Shown in pieces: positions 55,101-64,000 of a stretch of 64,000 bases of DNA (the first letter of the stretch is position 1; the number at the start of each line of letters is the position of its first letter). The stretch is from Marthasterias glacialis (taxonomy: Eukaryota; Echinodermata; Asteroidea; Forcipulatida; Asteriidae). A program made the translations under genes and the position numbers. The notes under the pieces were generated by a model. That model saw nothing but the letters and a program-made list of their open reading frames with translations, was not told the DNA's origin and did not search any database. The stretch spans positions 17,569,926 to 17,633,925 of the forward strand of contig OU452233.1 of NCBI GenBank assembly GCA_911728455.2. Reading direction: 5' to 3'.

Positions 55101-55977
55101 AGAGGGCTTCCGTTTCCAGGCAGGGGAAACATTTGCGTGTAAACAGGTCATAATTATTAAGGGAGACACTGTTGTGGACAATTACTAGAGCCTAAAACAC
55201 ATCTTTTCCTTACCAACAGAGCACAAGTCAAAGTCTCACGACAAAAAGAAGAAAAAGAAGAAGCACAAGAAAGACCACAAGCACTCCTCTATGCATGATG
55301 TAGATAGTTCTGAATCAAATTCAAGTCACTCAGACCAAGACCAGGATTTGCCTGTACCAATCCGTATAAAACAAGAGGTTGATTGGGGATATGAGACAAA
55401 TCAACAGCGGGAAATGAAGAAGGAACCAATTGGGCATGACGGGAGATACTACAGAGATGACGTGCGGCAAAGAGAAGATGAGATGGGCCTAAACAGAAGG
55501 ACTGAGGGCTCACAAGTCAAACACAGACGAGACGACAGGAGTAGATTCAGGGACTCCAACATCGCTGAGAGAGAGGTACGGGGAGATAGATGGAACAAGA
55601 ACGACTCAGATAAAAGAGAAACTCAAAAGTATCATGGAGGAAGAGTTCATGATCGAGGAGGAGATAGAGAGATGGATAAGGACCGGCAGAGTCTAGACTG
55701 GGATAGCCATCAACAGGAAGAAACAGGTGGAGGAAGAGGTCGACAAAGTTCAGACAGGGGATCGAGCAATCAACGGGAGGTCAAGTGGGAAAGGAAAAGA
55801 GAAAATGAAAGGGACAGATACAGAGATAGTGATGAGACGTACAGCGAACGACAGAGAGACGAGCATCGAGCATGGGATAGATCCAACGACAGACAAGAGA
55901 GATACTCTCATCGGGAATCTGAGAGGAGGTCTTACAAAAGTCATGGAGCTAGAAGAGATGATTCAAGACGCAAATAA
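52142..55977 (+). CDS. RBMX2: RNA-binding motif protein, X-linked 2 homologue; spliceosomal RRM protein
   Basis: Homologue of human RBMX2 and yeast Ist3/Snu17, a component of the RES complex in the activated spliceosome. Exons: 52142-52146 (only ATGAA), 53402-53572, 53958-54087, 54677-54857, 55220-55977, giving 414 residues in consistent phase. The N-terminus MNPLTNVKNINKLNE matches the family. The RRM at about 36-115 has RNP2 IFIGGL (39-44) and RNP1 KGYCFLAY (78-85), and DQRSTILAVDNLNGIK and TIRVDHVSNYRKPK are almost as in human. After it come an acidic stretch, a Lys run (KKKKKKKHKK) and a long Arg/Asp/Glu/Ser-rich tail, here longer than the human one (322 residues in total as I recall it). 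RIKQEVD in the tail fits a sumoylation consensus. A poly-A signal AATAAA lies at 57211-57216. Confidence 0.95.
53240..53348 (-). mobile_element. tRNA-derived SINE, family B copy 2 (head only)
   Basis: Minus strand GTGTCATGGCCAAGTGGTAA (A-box region), CAAGCTCTGGTGTTTCTGAT (long variable arm), GTGGGTTCGAGTCCTGG (B box), then GACACTTGTGTCCCACAT. It matches the head of 45160-45478. It ends 53 bp before the RBMX2 exon 2 acceptor. Confidence 0.8.
53690..53885 (+). repeat. C-rich ACGCCAC repeat copy
   Basis: AAAACCAGGGGGAGGGGG, GCTCAGAACCATTGTCCC, ATGAGATCGAAAAAGGCAC, ACATTAAATAGCCCCCC, and the end GGTTACGCCACTG. In RBMX2 intron 2. Confidence 0.7.
54581..54630 (+). repeat. GAATTTGAAAATTT minisatellite
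   Basis: Three to four units of AAATTTGAATTTGA in RBMX2 intron 3. Confidence 0.75.
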
Positions 55978-57423
55978 GGAAATAAAAGAGTAATGGCCAA
56001 GGTCTTAAAACGGCCGTTTAAAACGGCAGGGTCGTGGCCATGTGATAAAGGACTGAGCTGAAGGCCCAGGCACTACTAATAGACTGACAGGCGGTATGTA
56101 TTGTATAATTGCTGACTGGTTGTAAACACTCTTGGCCATGTCTCTATCAGCCGTTCAAACACCCCCATGTGACATGCTCTTGACCAATCAGAATGGATAA
56201 ACTTACTGGGGTATTTATGAATGAACAATCAAATCCATGGTGAACACCTTGCGTTTGTTGGAAATGCCCACAGGAATAATTGCATCCTTTCTCTATGCTT
56301 GCATACAAGGCAGATGACAAACATCGTGGGCAAGAGAGTACATTCAACCACATGATCATTGGCCCCATTTCATGGCTCAGCTGCTCACCTTAAACTAAAC
56401 AAATTGTGCTGACGGTGGCAGGGAAAAAAACATGTTGAACATAAGCGCAATTTCACCTCGTGCATACTTCGCGTTACTAAGGTCTTCTTGGCTGACACAG
56501 CTAGTGCAGAAATTTTGGGCTAGCCCTATATATGTAAGTGAAGACTGGTGACCAATTAGCGCAAATAATATATATTTTTGTTTTTTCTCTCAATAATTTT
56601 AATTGTCATTTTAGCTGAGTTTTTATTGTAAACTAAACAGTTTTTAGTCTTTGGACTGAAATGGAAAGAAATCGAAATTCTGCAGTAAGCAGAGCCACGA
56701 AATTGAGCCCTGGTCATTTCACCATCTTTGTATTGCTCCCTATGTGCAGTAACAGTGATAAATGTATACTTGTTCTCATTTCAAAAAGGGACCAGACTGC
56801 TCGGTACTTGTTGCCTCGCTTTGGTTCTAATTGATCTGCAGATGGTTGCACATTAGGATCCTTGACAGGATCAAGGACTATCTTCAGGTTTTCTATTAGC
56901 ATCATAGTAGGTAGCTTGTATAAACAAATTCAAAGGGTCACTTCAAAGTTTTGTAAAATAAAAAGGGGCAATTTTTTTTTCCTTCCAATCCTAGTCTAGC
57001 TCCAAGATTTGTTGTACCGTGTATTTAAGGGCAGTTGCTGTTTGCAGAACCACTGAACTCCTATATAAACCCAAGAACCAAGTTTTCTCAGGAAAGCTGG
57101 CATAATCAAGCAGCCTGGGTTTTGTTTACCCATTTTGTATTCATTTGAATTAATTTTGAAATTGTCAAGTCAAAGAATATAATGTCATCACATTAATGCA
57201 TCTGTATGTAAATAAAATGTGTTTCAGTTCCTATCCCAGTGTTATAATTGTATAGGTCTTTCACATTCTTATACTGTCTCTCTTCCACATAGTTTGATGG
57301 AGAAATGGGTGTATTTTATGCTGAATTTGTAGCGTGTCTGGAGTCGGCCGACCCTGGGAGGGCCTAGTGTTTATTTGGTCTGTTTTTTAACCTTGGTTAA
57401 GAAGGGCAGGGTGGGTTAGTTGC

Positions 57424-57445
57424 ATAACCAGACATTTTCATTGGT

Positions 57446-57477
<32 letters not shown>

Positions 57478-57835
57478 GCAAGCGGGTGTAAAGACATAAT
57501 TTGGGGGGCTATGTAATGAATTAATGTATCAAACCATTCACTTGTGCATTTCTTCGATCTCTTTTTCTTTGGGGGGGGGGGGGGGCGGGGCAGGTAGCAA
57601 TGTAGCCAAGGGGACCCCCACAATTTTTCAGTGCCCCCCACAAAAAAATGTAGATACATGCATGGAGGAAGGAAAGACCCTGGCCCCTGCCCCCTCCACC
57701 CTCCCCAACTGAAAAGCAATGCCCCCCCCCCCATCCCCAGTGAAAAATTTATGACCGCCGCTGGAGGAAAGGGTTCCGAAGGGGGGGGGGAGGTTCAGGC
57801 CCTCTCCCCCTCTGGTTACAGGGGGGGGGGGGGGG
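57424..57835 (-). repeat. C-rich ACGCCAC repeat copy, apparently interrupted
   Basis: A left part with a run of about 33 G at 57443-57476, then AAGACATAATTTGGGGGGCT, ATCAAACCATTCACTTGTGC and ATTTCTTCGATCTC, and a right part with AAAGGGTTCCGAAGGGGG and CTCTGGTTACAGGG. About 150 bp in between (near 57590-57765) is not part of other copies, so another element may have inserted here. Confidence 0.55.
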
Positions 57836-58524
57836 GTGACCAAGCCACATCTCAAACCAAAACTGCTGTGAAATGGAGACGGGGTTATTACCAACTCGGA
57901 TGAGACTTGAGAATTGTCATTTCTTTGAAGTGAAGAAAGTTTGGGGCAGGGAAACGGAATGTTTTCTTCCAAATAGTTTGCTCTTTCTTTCCTCCGCACT
58001 TCACAAAAACGACAGAATGTTGCTGTTGGTCCCCGCCTTCCAGAACAGAATTAGTTGACGCTTGAAGAAAACATTGTATAGGTCTGGGGAAAAAACAGTC
58101 GATGAAAGTCACTATATTTTTGGTTTGCCGACGACAATATTCGCAACCTCTGCATGCTGCGCAAAAGATTAGTCATTTCAGTGGAAGACACAAAGAAATA
58201 ATTGTTTGTTTCTAAGCTAATTCAATAGAATTGACTTTTTTTAAGCAGTTGCCATATATGGCTGTGCTGGAGAGTGAAGATTGTCCGACAATTTCCGTTC
58301 CATTATACCGTTCCATTAATAAGGCAGAATCTAATTGTTAAGAGGAATGGCGCGTCACCAACGTATTATTATAGTTTTGGCCAGTAACTCCTCCTAGAAA
58401 CAAAACTTCTAGTTTATTGGGCCTCTCAGTTGCCGAGATGTCGCAATAATTGTCCGTGCGCGGAACCCTGTCTACTACTCAAAAGATTTCCACTTTTTAG
58501 GTAACACGTAAAAGCACCAGACGG

Positions 58525-58602
58525 TTCCTTTTTCTCCATAGAGCTGTCTGGCAGTGGGCCTAATATTTTGACTGTCAAAAGCAATCCGAATAATCCTTCA
58601 AG
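58525..58602 (+). promoter_or_regulatory. Possible 5'-TOP start of TCTP mRNA
   Basis: CCTTTTTCTCC at about 58527-58537 is a C-initiated pyrimidine tract 66-76 bp before the ATG. TCTP mRNAs in animals are known 5'-TOP transcripts, so this is a reasonable start-site candidate. It rests on the tract and position only. Confidence 0.35.
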
Positions 58603-61600
58603 ATGCTCATTTTCAAGGATAAGAATTCCGGTAAATATTTATCTTTGATATTTAATTATTTGATCATGATGCTTAAAAAAAAGAAAAATTAAGTATTTTC
58701 TAGTATAAAATGGTATTTAAAAACTAAACATAGCCTACTAAGTCACGGTATAAACTACACAATGCAAATGTTAAAACCTATCAAAAGTATCAACATTTTG
58801 CATAAATATTGTTTTGTTTGTACTGTACTGTAGTTTTGAATATTTTTACTGGTTATATCGGTTTTCACGCATTTCCCATTTTACCATGCCTAATTAAACA
58901 CCACTTAGTTTTCAGGCCAGTTTCACATTGGAATTTATAACAAATCTCAACGTAGGCCCTATCAAATGAAGAAATTCCTTCTTAAAATTAGACATAACTG
59001 ACTCATCATCTCACTGCTGACTGCACTGACATGATTTATGAAGACTGACGTCGACTGCATGTCGTAATGCATCCGTGCACACTCTACCAATCTGAACAAC
59101 TATACTTAGGCCCTACTGCTGGTATACAAATATTGAGTGGCTCAGAGTGCAATAATGGGAGGAATATCGTCGCAAGGTAAAATTTTGACCATTCCATTTC
59201 ACGGGGCAAAGCCGAGTGAAATGGAGCAGTCCAAATTTTACCGCACGATTACATAATAATATTCCTCCCATTTCTTTCATGAACTGAAGCCACTCAACAG
59301 GCCCTGTGCTATAGTATTACTCACGTTAGTATTGTATTTGTTTTATATAATAACTTAATGCCATGGGAATGAAAGTTTCAGATTTACGTACGGACATTTT
59401 TTTGTTTGGGTATACTGTATATTACCGAGTCGTTATGGTATCTGTTCAGTACCGAATGGTACCAGAGCTGTTTTAGAAATACCGGCACACTCCGGTTTAC
59501 AATTTCAACACCGTGACATAAACAAAGCAGTGACTAAGATTGGGACGTTGAAACGTTTCAACGGAAAACTAACGTTTTGCGGTACATTTTTAGAGCATGC
59601 GGGCGCTGGACGCTGGACGCAAATCTGAAACTTTCATTCCCAAGGTCTTATAAAAGCCCGACGATGGGAACCGTGCGTTATTGCAATGCATTATGCTGGT
59701 ACCATGGGAAGTCAGCCCCATCAATAGTGCCAATAGCAATACGCTGTACTCCCTCTCCGCTTCTTCTGGCCCTGCGCCCACATACCATCAGGGACTGTTA
59801 TAACAATTCGAATTTGTACAATTGTTGATTTCCCCTCTACAGTGCCGAGGAACCTCACGGTGATATGTGCTATGTATTATGAGCATGGTTTTATTATTGT
59901 TATTATTATTATATACATATATAGTTAAAAGCTTACCTGTAGTTCTGGTTAATTTGCTTGAGGTTATCATTATTGTTGTTTCTTCATTAACAGGAACGGA
60001 GATGTTTACTGATGCAACCCCATACAAGTTGGTGGATGACGTTGTGTACGAAGTTGAAGGAAAGGTAGGGGTAGTTATAAAGTTGTCAAAGATTTGAGTT
60101 AAAGCCCCAGCTCACACTGGTAAGAAGAAAAACATAAATGTTCACAGATTTACATGTACCTTACACTGTATAAGATAACAGTGGTAGAAAACTTTCCTTG
60201 AAATATTTCTGCCTGAAGTCTTATCGTTTTTACATAATAAATGAAATAAGATCCAAAATTAGTTTTCGTCTCAGTGAGACAAAATTCAACATTGGTTGGT
60301 TTGTTTCCGACAAATTCAACAATATTTTTGAATGTTTGTGTAACAGTTTTTACAATCTGAGATAATCTGTTTTTGCTTTGCATTCATGGCTCCCCGTAGT
60401 TTTTCCAAATTGGTTGGCAAAAGCTCTGGCTGTGACGTTGCAAAAGAAAGGTCTATTGTGCCAGATACAACGTTATTACAAATTTGAGTTAAAATGTATT
60501 TGCATGCTCTTTTCAGAGCTTTGAACTCCAGGGGTTACCAAAAGGTGGAAATGCCATCATTTCAACATACATCCTAAAATGTTGATCCTAGTATCGCACC
60601 TTTTTGTCAGCAATAACTCTTCACCCCATACTCTCTTGTCAACAAGGTGACAAGGTGTATTTTATAAATTTCAATTTGCCTTACACCGATGTGTGATAGG
60701 CACTGTATACTTAGTGCTTTCGGGTCCTGTGGAAAAAAATCCACAGGCAACTCGGGTAGGATTAAAACCCACGACTCCCGCATAACTAGACAGGCCTTTC
60801 GTTTAAGCTTTTGGTAAAGTAGCCCAAGGGGCTAGTAAACTGTGCATTTAACTTGCCCAAATTTTAAACATGTATTGTCATAAAATGTATCTTCCTGATA
60901 TTAATGGTAGCGATCACAACCAGTTTATAGCGGTCAAATGAAGTTACATTCACACACTCAAAAAAAAAAATTAACACATTCCTAAAATGTATTATTCACA
61001 TCTGAAAAGGAAGAAGTATGAGCATTATAAACAAGTAAGGTGCACAGTTTTTAGTAGCCCACAGGGCAAGTTGAGAAGTGGTGTTTACTAGACAATGTAC
61101 GCTGCGCTAGTGCTAAGCTCGAGCCCTGCTAGAGCATATGTCATAACCACTAGACCACCGAGCATGCCCGGGCATGCCCGGTTGAAATTTATATTCATTC
61201 CCCCCGATGTAAATATTAACTTCTATCTAATGGTGTATTTTGTCTGTAAATTGCCCCATAGATTGTAACTGTGAGCGACGATCTGAGTGGTGTGAATATT
61301 GGGGCAAACGAATCCCAAGAGGAAGCCTCCGAAGCTCTGGAAGAAGGACAAAAGCGGGGAGTGAATGTAGTCTTGTACAGTCGGCTTGAAGAGCTCACGG
61401 ATTTTGCCAAGTTCACCGTGGAACAGTACATGAAATATATGAAGGCTTACATGAAAACGTGAGTTACAAGCCAGGGCCCCAATTTCATGGCCACGCTTAC
61501 CGTTGAACTCTGCGCTTATGCCCTGCTTTGGCCCATGTAGAAATACACGCTTAATGTTGGAAGCGCTTTGAGACGCCCTTCGGGTGTGATAAGCACTATA

Positions 61601-62721
61601 TAAAAACCAATTATTATTATTATTTTCAGGGCGTTACACGTGCAGGATTATTCGATGAGCAGCACCATAAAATAGACCGCTCCATTAAGCCCCGCCCTCT
61701 TACGTGTTGACCAATCACAGCCTTGGCTACGCCACCGATAGTCTGTCAAAAGTCTGTCAAAAGTATGTTAAAATCCTATTGGAAAATGTAAGCATGCGCG
61801 CGCAAACTTGTAGTGCGCTCATTCATGTTGTGCAGATGATGTAGCCAATGCTGTGATTGGTCAATATGTTTAGGGGGCGGGGCTTAATAGATCGGTATAT
61901 TGAGCTCTGGTTATAAGTTAAAGAAAAAGCAGTGGTTATATCAAGTGTTTTTCTTGCTACTGTGCCTTTCAATGCTGCTTCGTTGGGTGCCAATTTGCCA
62001 ACATTAGACATTGCTTCTACTGTTTTTTTCCCCCCTGCACTCCCTGTTTTTGCAGTATTAACGCTCCTATGATAAGTGGGTTTCTTGACAAAATCCAACC
62101 ATGCTCCAAATTGCCACAACAGTACCACTGTGAGGCACACACACATAACTTATGCATGGATAACAGCCACTATCCAATGTGTTTCAAGAGACAAGGCTGG
62201 CATTTCAAAGAGGCCATGGGCTGTTTTCCTGGTCTTGGTCTTGGCCTTGGCGCTAGCGTAGGCGCCCCTTCCAAAAGTTTCCCATTGACCTAGAGATTTT
62301 ACCTAGTGGAAGTGCCCTTTGCAAAATGTAAGTGGTCCTGCCTTCTCAAAGACTAAAATCCAGGCCTTAAAAAAAAAACCACATAAATAAATATAAAAAA
62401 AACATGGGCAGATTTGCTCCATTTGTGCTTTGTAACATGCGGAGGAAGTAATCAAGTTGTATTTTCTTCTTGTGTTGTAGGCTGGCGCTACCAGAGGATG
62501 CAGAGGAGAAGGCTGCCCTCCAGAAGAAGATTTCTGGCTATCTGAACAGAACACTTGGCAAGAAGTGGAAAAATCTGGACAAGTTTGACCAATTCTACGG
62601 TGAGGGTGCTGGGAATGATCCCGAAAAGCTCCCCATGGTGGTTCTCCTGAATTACAGAGAAGAAGACGACACACCGTATTTAGTTTATTTCAAACACGGT
62701 CTAATTGAGGAGAAAGTATGA
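58603..62721 (+). CDS. TPT1: Translationally controlled tumour protein (TCTP), four exons
   Basis: Abundant cytosolic protein with roles in growth, survival and calcium binding. Exons: 58603-58630 (MLIFKDKNS), 59994-60064, 61262-61458, 62481-62721, giving 178 residues (human 172) in consistent phase. Typical features are the N-terminal MLIFKDKNSGTEMFTD (human MIIYRDLISHDEMFSD), VYEVEGK, the flexible acidic loop with IGANESQEEASEALEEGQ, the helical region FTVEQYMKYMKAYMKT, and the C-terminal LNYREEDDTPYLVYFKHGL. The second signature reads FDQFYGEG, one residue shorter than the usual FFxGE form, and the first has NES where NPS, NAS or NKS is usual. A donor-like GAACAG|GTATGT just after the TGA suggests a 3' UTR intron. 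Confidence 0.95.
59130..59300. mobile_element. Foldback element with GCAAAGCCGAGTGAAATGG centre
   Basis: Inverse pairs TATTGAGTGGCT/AGCCACTCAAC, ATGGGAGGAATAT/ATATTCCTCCCAT and CCATTTCAC/GTGAAATGG are nested about a GGGGCAAAGCCGA loop. Same layout as 47684-47845 but a different sequence. In TCTP intron 1. Confidence 0.75.
60120..60290 (+). repeat. GTCTCAGTGAGAC foldback repeat, copy 5 (truncated)
   Basis: The left half only: CACAGATTTACATGTACC, CCTTGAAATATTTCTGCC, ATCCAAAATTAGTTTTCGTC, then GTCTCAGTGAGAC where it breaks off. In TCTP intron 2. Confidence 0.75.
60690..60815 (-). mobile_element. tRNA-derived SINE, family C copy
   Basis: Minus strand: CTGTCTAGTTATGCGGGAG, GTCGTGGGTTTTAATCCTAC (B-box region), then TGCCTGTGGATTTTTTTCC and ACCCGAAAGCACTAAG. 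Related to 42940-43190. In TCTP intron 2. Confidence 0.6.
61080..61175 (-). mobile_element. tRNA-derived SINE head fragment
   Basis: Minus strand: GCTCGGTGGTCTAGTGGTTA (a clear tRNA-like A box), ATATGCTCTAGCAGGGCTCG and a degraded B region. In TCTP intron 2, 87 bp before exon 3. Confidence 0.55.
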
Positions 62722-62879
62722 ACAGGTATGTGTAAATTGGTATTCTAATTCCCTTAGGTGTATGAAAACTTATTGACATGCCTTTTTCAATTTGATTGAA
62801 AAGTGCACTTCTTTAAACATTTCAACATTTGCATGGTTTTCTGGACCATTGAGGGCGCTGTTACCGTGAGGTCATTTCA

Positions 62880-63015
62880 TAGGCCAAGTTTGCGCAAGGA
62901 CCATGTTGACTAGAGGTCGATGTTGCCTGGTAACCCAACACATGTTTTTGAGGATGAGTACCAGTTAATATCAGCCACTAGTCGACAGAAGGTCCTTGTG
63001 CGAACTTGACCATAA
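62880..63015. mobile_element. MITE with GGCCAAGTTTGCGCAAGGACC ends
   Basis: The left end CCAAGTTTGCGCAAGGACC and right end GGTCCTTGTGCGAACTTGACC are inverses with few mismatches. The unit is about 130 bp and lies after the TCTP stop, either within the 3' UTR or in a 3' UTR intron. Confidence 0.65.
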
Positions 63016-63452
63016 TTTGCTTATTGAAAGCATTCGTGAGAAAAGTTTGCTTATAGGCTGACTGTCATAAACTGACACAACAACAAATCACTTAAGAAAA
63101 TAAAGTTTGCTACAGTGAAACATTATAAATTCTGTCAACTTTGTGTGCATAAACTAATGGCATTATTGAGGTTTCTGCCTGATATGACATGACACTTTTG
63201 CTCATGAATATGGAAATTTGCATCACCATAAACAACAAAAAGGTACCAAATTACCCTTGAAAATGACAAAATGAAAATTGAAAACAAGGTTTACTGGAAC
63301 ACAAAGGTGCATTTCTGAGGACTGCATTAAAAAAACTTACAGTCCATGGGTCCTTTAAAAGAAAAATACACACAAGCGGTTGGAGCGTGCTGATGACTTA
63401 AAATACTGTTTAGTCTTGAAGAATTGTTAACTCAAGGACATCAACCGATTCG

Positions 63453-63655
63453 CCTAGCCACCGTAGTTTATAAGCTTGCGGCCAAGCATGATTTCCTCGC
63501 TTATAAACCTCCTATGATACTATCATGGTATCATGATAGAGCATCCACTCTAAAAGCTAGGTGGATTGCTTCATTGATGATACATGACCCCTTATAAACT
63601 GTGGTGGCTATCGTGATAGGTGATGGCCTTGTTTATAAGCTACAGTGGCTGGTCT
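63453..63655. mobile_element. MITE with CTAGCCACCGTAGTTTATAA ends
   Basis: The left end CTAGCCACCGTAGTTTATAA is inverted as TTTATAAGCTACAGTGGCTGG at the right with a few changes. The interior has further TTATAAACTGTGGTGGCTA and ATCATGGTATCATGAT palindromes. Confidence 0.65.
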
Positions 63656-64000
63656 TATCAGGTGCAGATGTCCTGCCACAATTCTTTAGAATCAACCAGT
63701 GCGAGTTATTGTAGCTTGACAGTGTGGACAGTCTTAACCCTAACAGTCCCATTTCCATCAAACTCCAACAGCAGGTTTTGTTGGGTTGTGTTGGACTGGG
63801 TACTGCATGAGTAAACTGATCAATCATGCTTTACATGGGTTCATGCATACCACCATAATCAGAGTACCACAGTTTGGCTGTTGAGTTACCCACAGGGTGT
63901 TGGACTTTGTTAGAGTGGGGAAGGATCCTAGTAAATCACTCTGGGGAGTTAGGGTTAAACCTTCAAAATGAAACAATATGAGTTTTTGTAGCATCAATAC

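Larger units (their letters stand above)
55978..58602 (+). other. RBMX2 3' UTR and intergenic region to TCTP
   Basis: Probable 3' UTR to AATAAA at 57211. Then a poly-G and C-rich repeat block at 57424-57835 and about 770 bp leading to TCTP. GCCCCATTTCATGGCTC near 56362 belongs to a dispersed repeat also seen at 52459 and 61486. No further gene recognised. Confidence 0.5.
62722..64000 (+). other. TCTP 3' region and flank
   Basis: 3' UTR with AATAAA at 63099-63104. Two palindromic elements follow the stop, 62880-63015 and 63453-63655. No further gene recognised to the window edge. Confidence 0.5.

Noticed and set aside
55727-55993. Second frames inside the last RBMX2 exon
   Set aside because: Frame-shifted shadows of the charged tail; the main frame joins upstream exons in phase.

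Overview
The window is animal nuclear DNA, most likely from an invertebrate deuterostome (echinoderm or close relative). This rests on gene content (a laccase-type multicopper oxidase, a three-CR chordin-like gene with vertebrate-type layout, POLD3, TMEM256, RBMX2 and TCTP), short coding exons joined by GT-AG introns, and an intron and intergenic landscape packed with foldback elements and tRNA-derived SINEs. I cannot name the species. The taxon is inferred and was not tested by a search.

Layout. 0.4-2.8 kb: 5' part of a minus-strand laccase-like gene whose 3' end lies off the left edge. Its first recognised exon abuts a 608-bp tandem duplication (2.76-3.97 kb). 4-15 kb: gene-poor, with foldback repeats, a 911-bp piggyBac-like non-autonomous transposon with TTAA ends (7.2-8.1 kb) and a SINE carrying nested insertions (12.6-13.1 kb). 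15.1-38.1 kb: a plus-strand chordin-like (CHRDL) gene of ten coding exons over 20 kb. It has a very long (TTG)n run in intron 1 and a 9.6-kb intron 5. 41.5-46.8 kb: POLD3 on the minus strand, nine exons. 47.3-50.2 kb: TMEM256 on the plus strand, divergent from POLD3 with 446 bp between start codons. 51.0-52.0 kb: a possible small two-exon minus-strand gene, divergent from RBMX2 (plus strand, 52.1-56.0 kb, five exons). 58.6-62.7 kb: TCTP (TPT1), plus strand, four exons.

Exon joins were set by GT-AG sites and checked by reading phase. The CHRDL, POLD3, TMEM256, RBMX2 and TCTP models give whole codon counts (480, 479, 116, 414 and 178 residues) with no internal stop. The genes are unrelated in function: a secreted copper oxidase, a secreted BMP-binding protein, a replicative polymerase subunit, a small membrane protein, a splicing factor and a conserved cytosolic growth-related protein. 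Nothing suggests an operon-like system; shared promoters are the only link between neighbours.

I found no tRNA or rRNA gene, no CRISPR array and no retrovirus, LTR or other capsid-bearing element. The most unusual content is in the repeats: the piggyBac-like element, several palindromic families present in multiple copies, nested insertions, recent tandem duplications, and a recurring short motif resembling a CTCF site.
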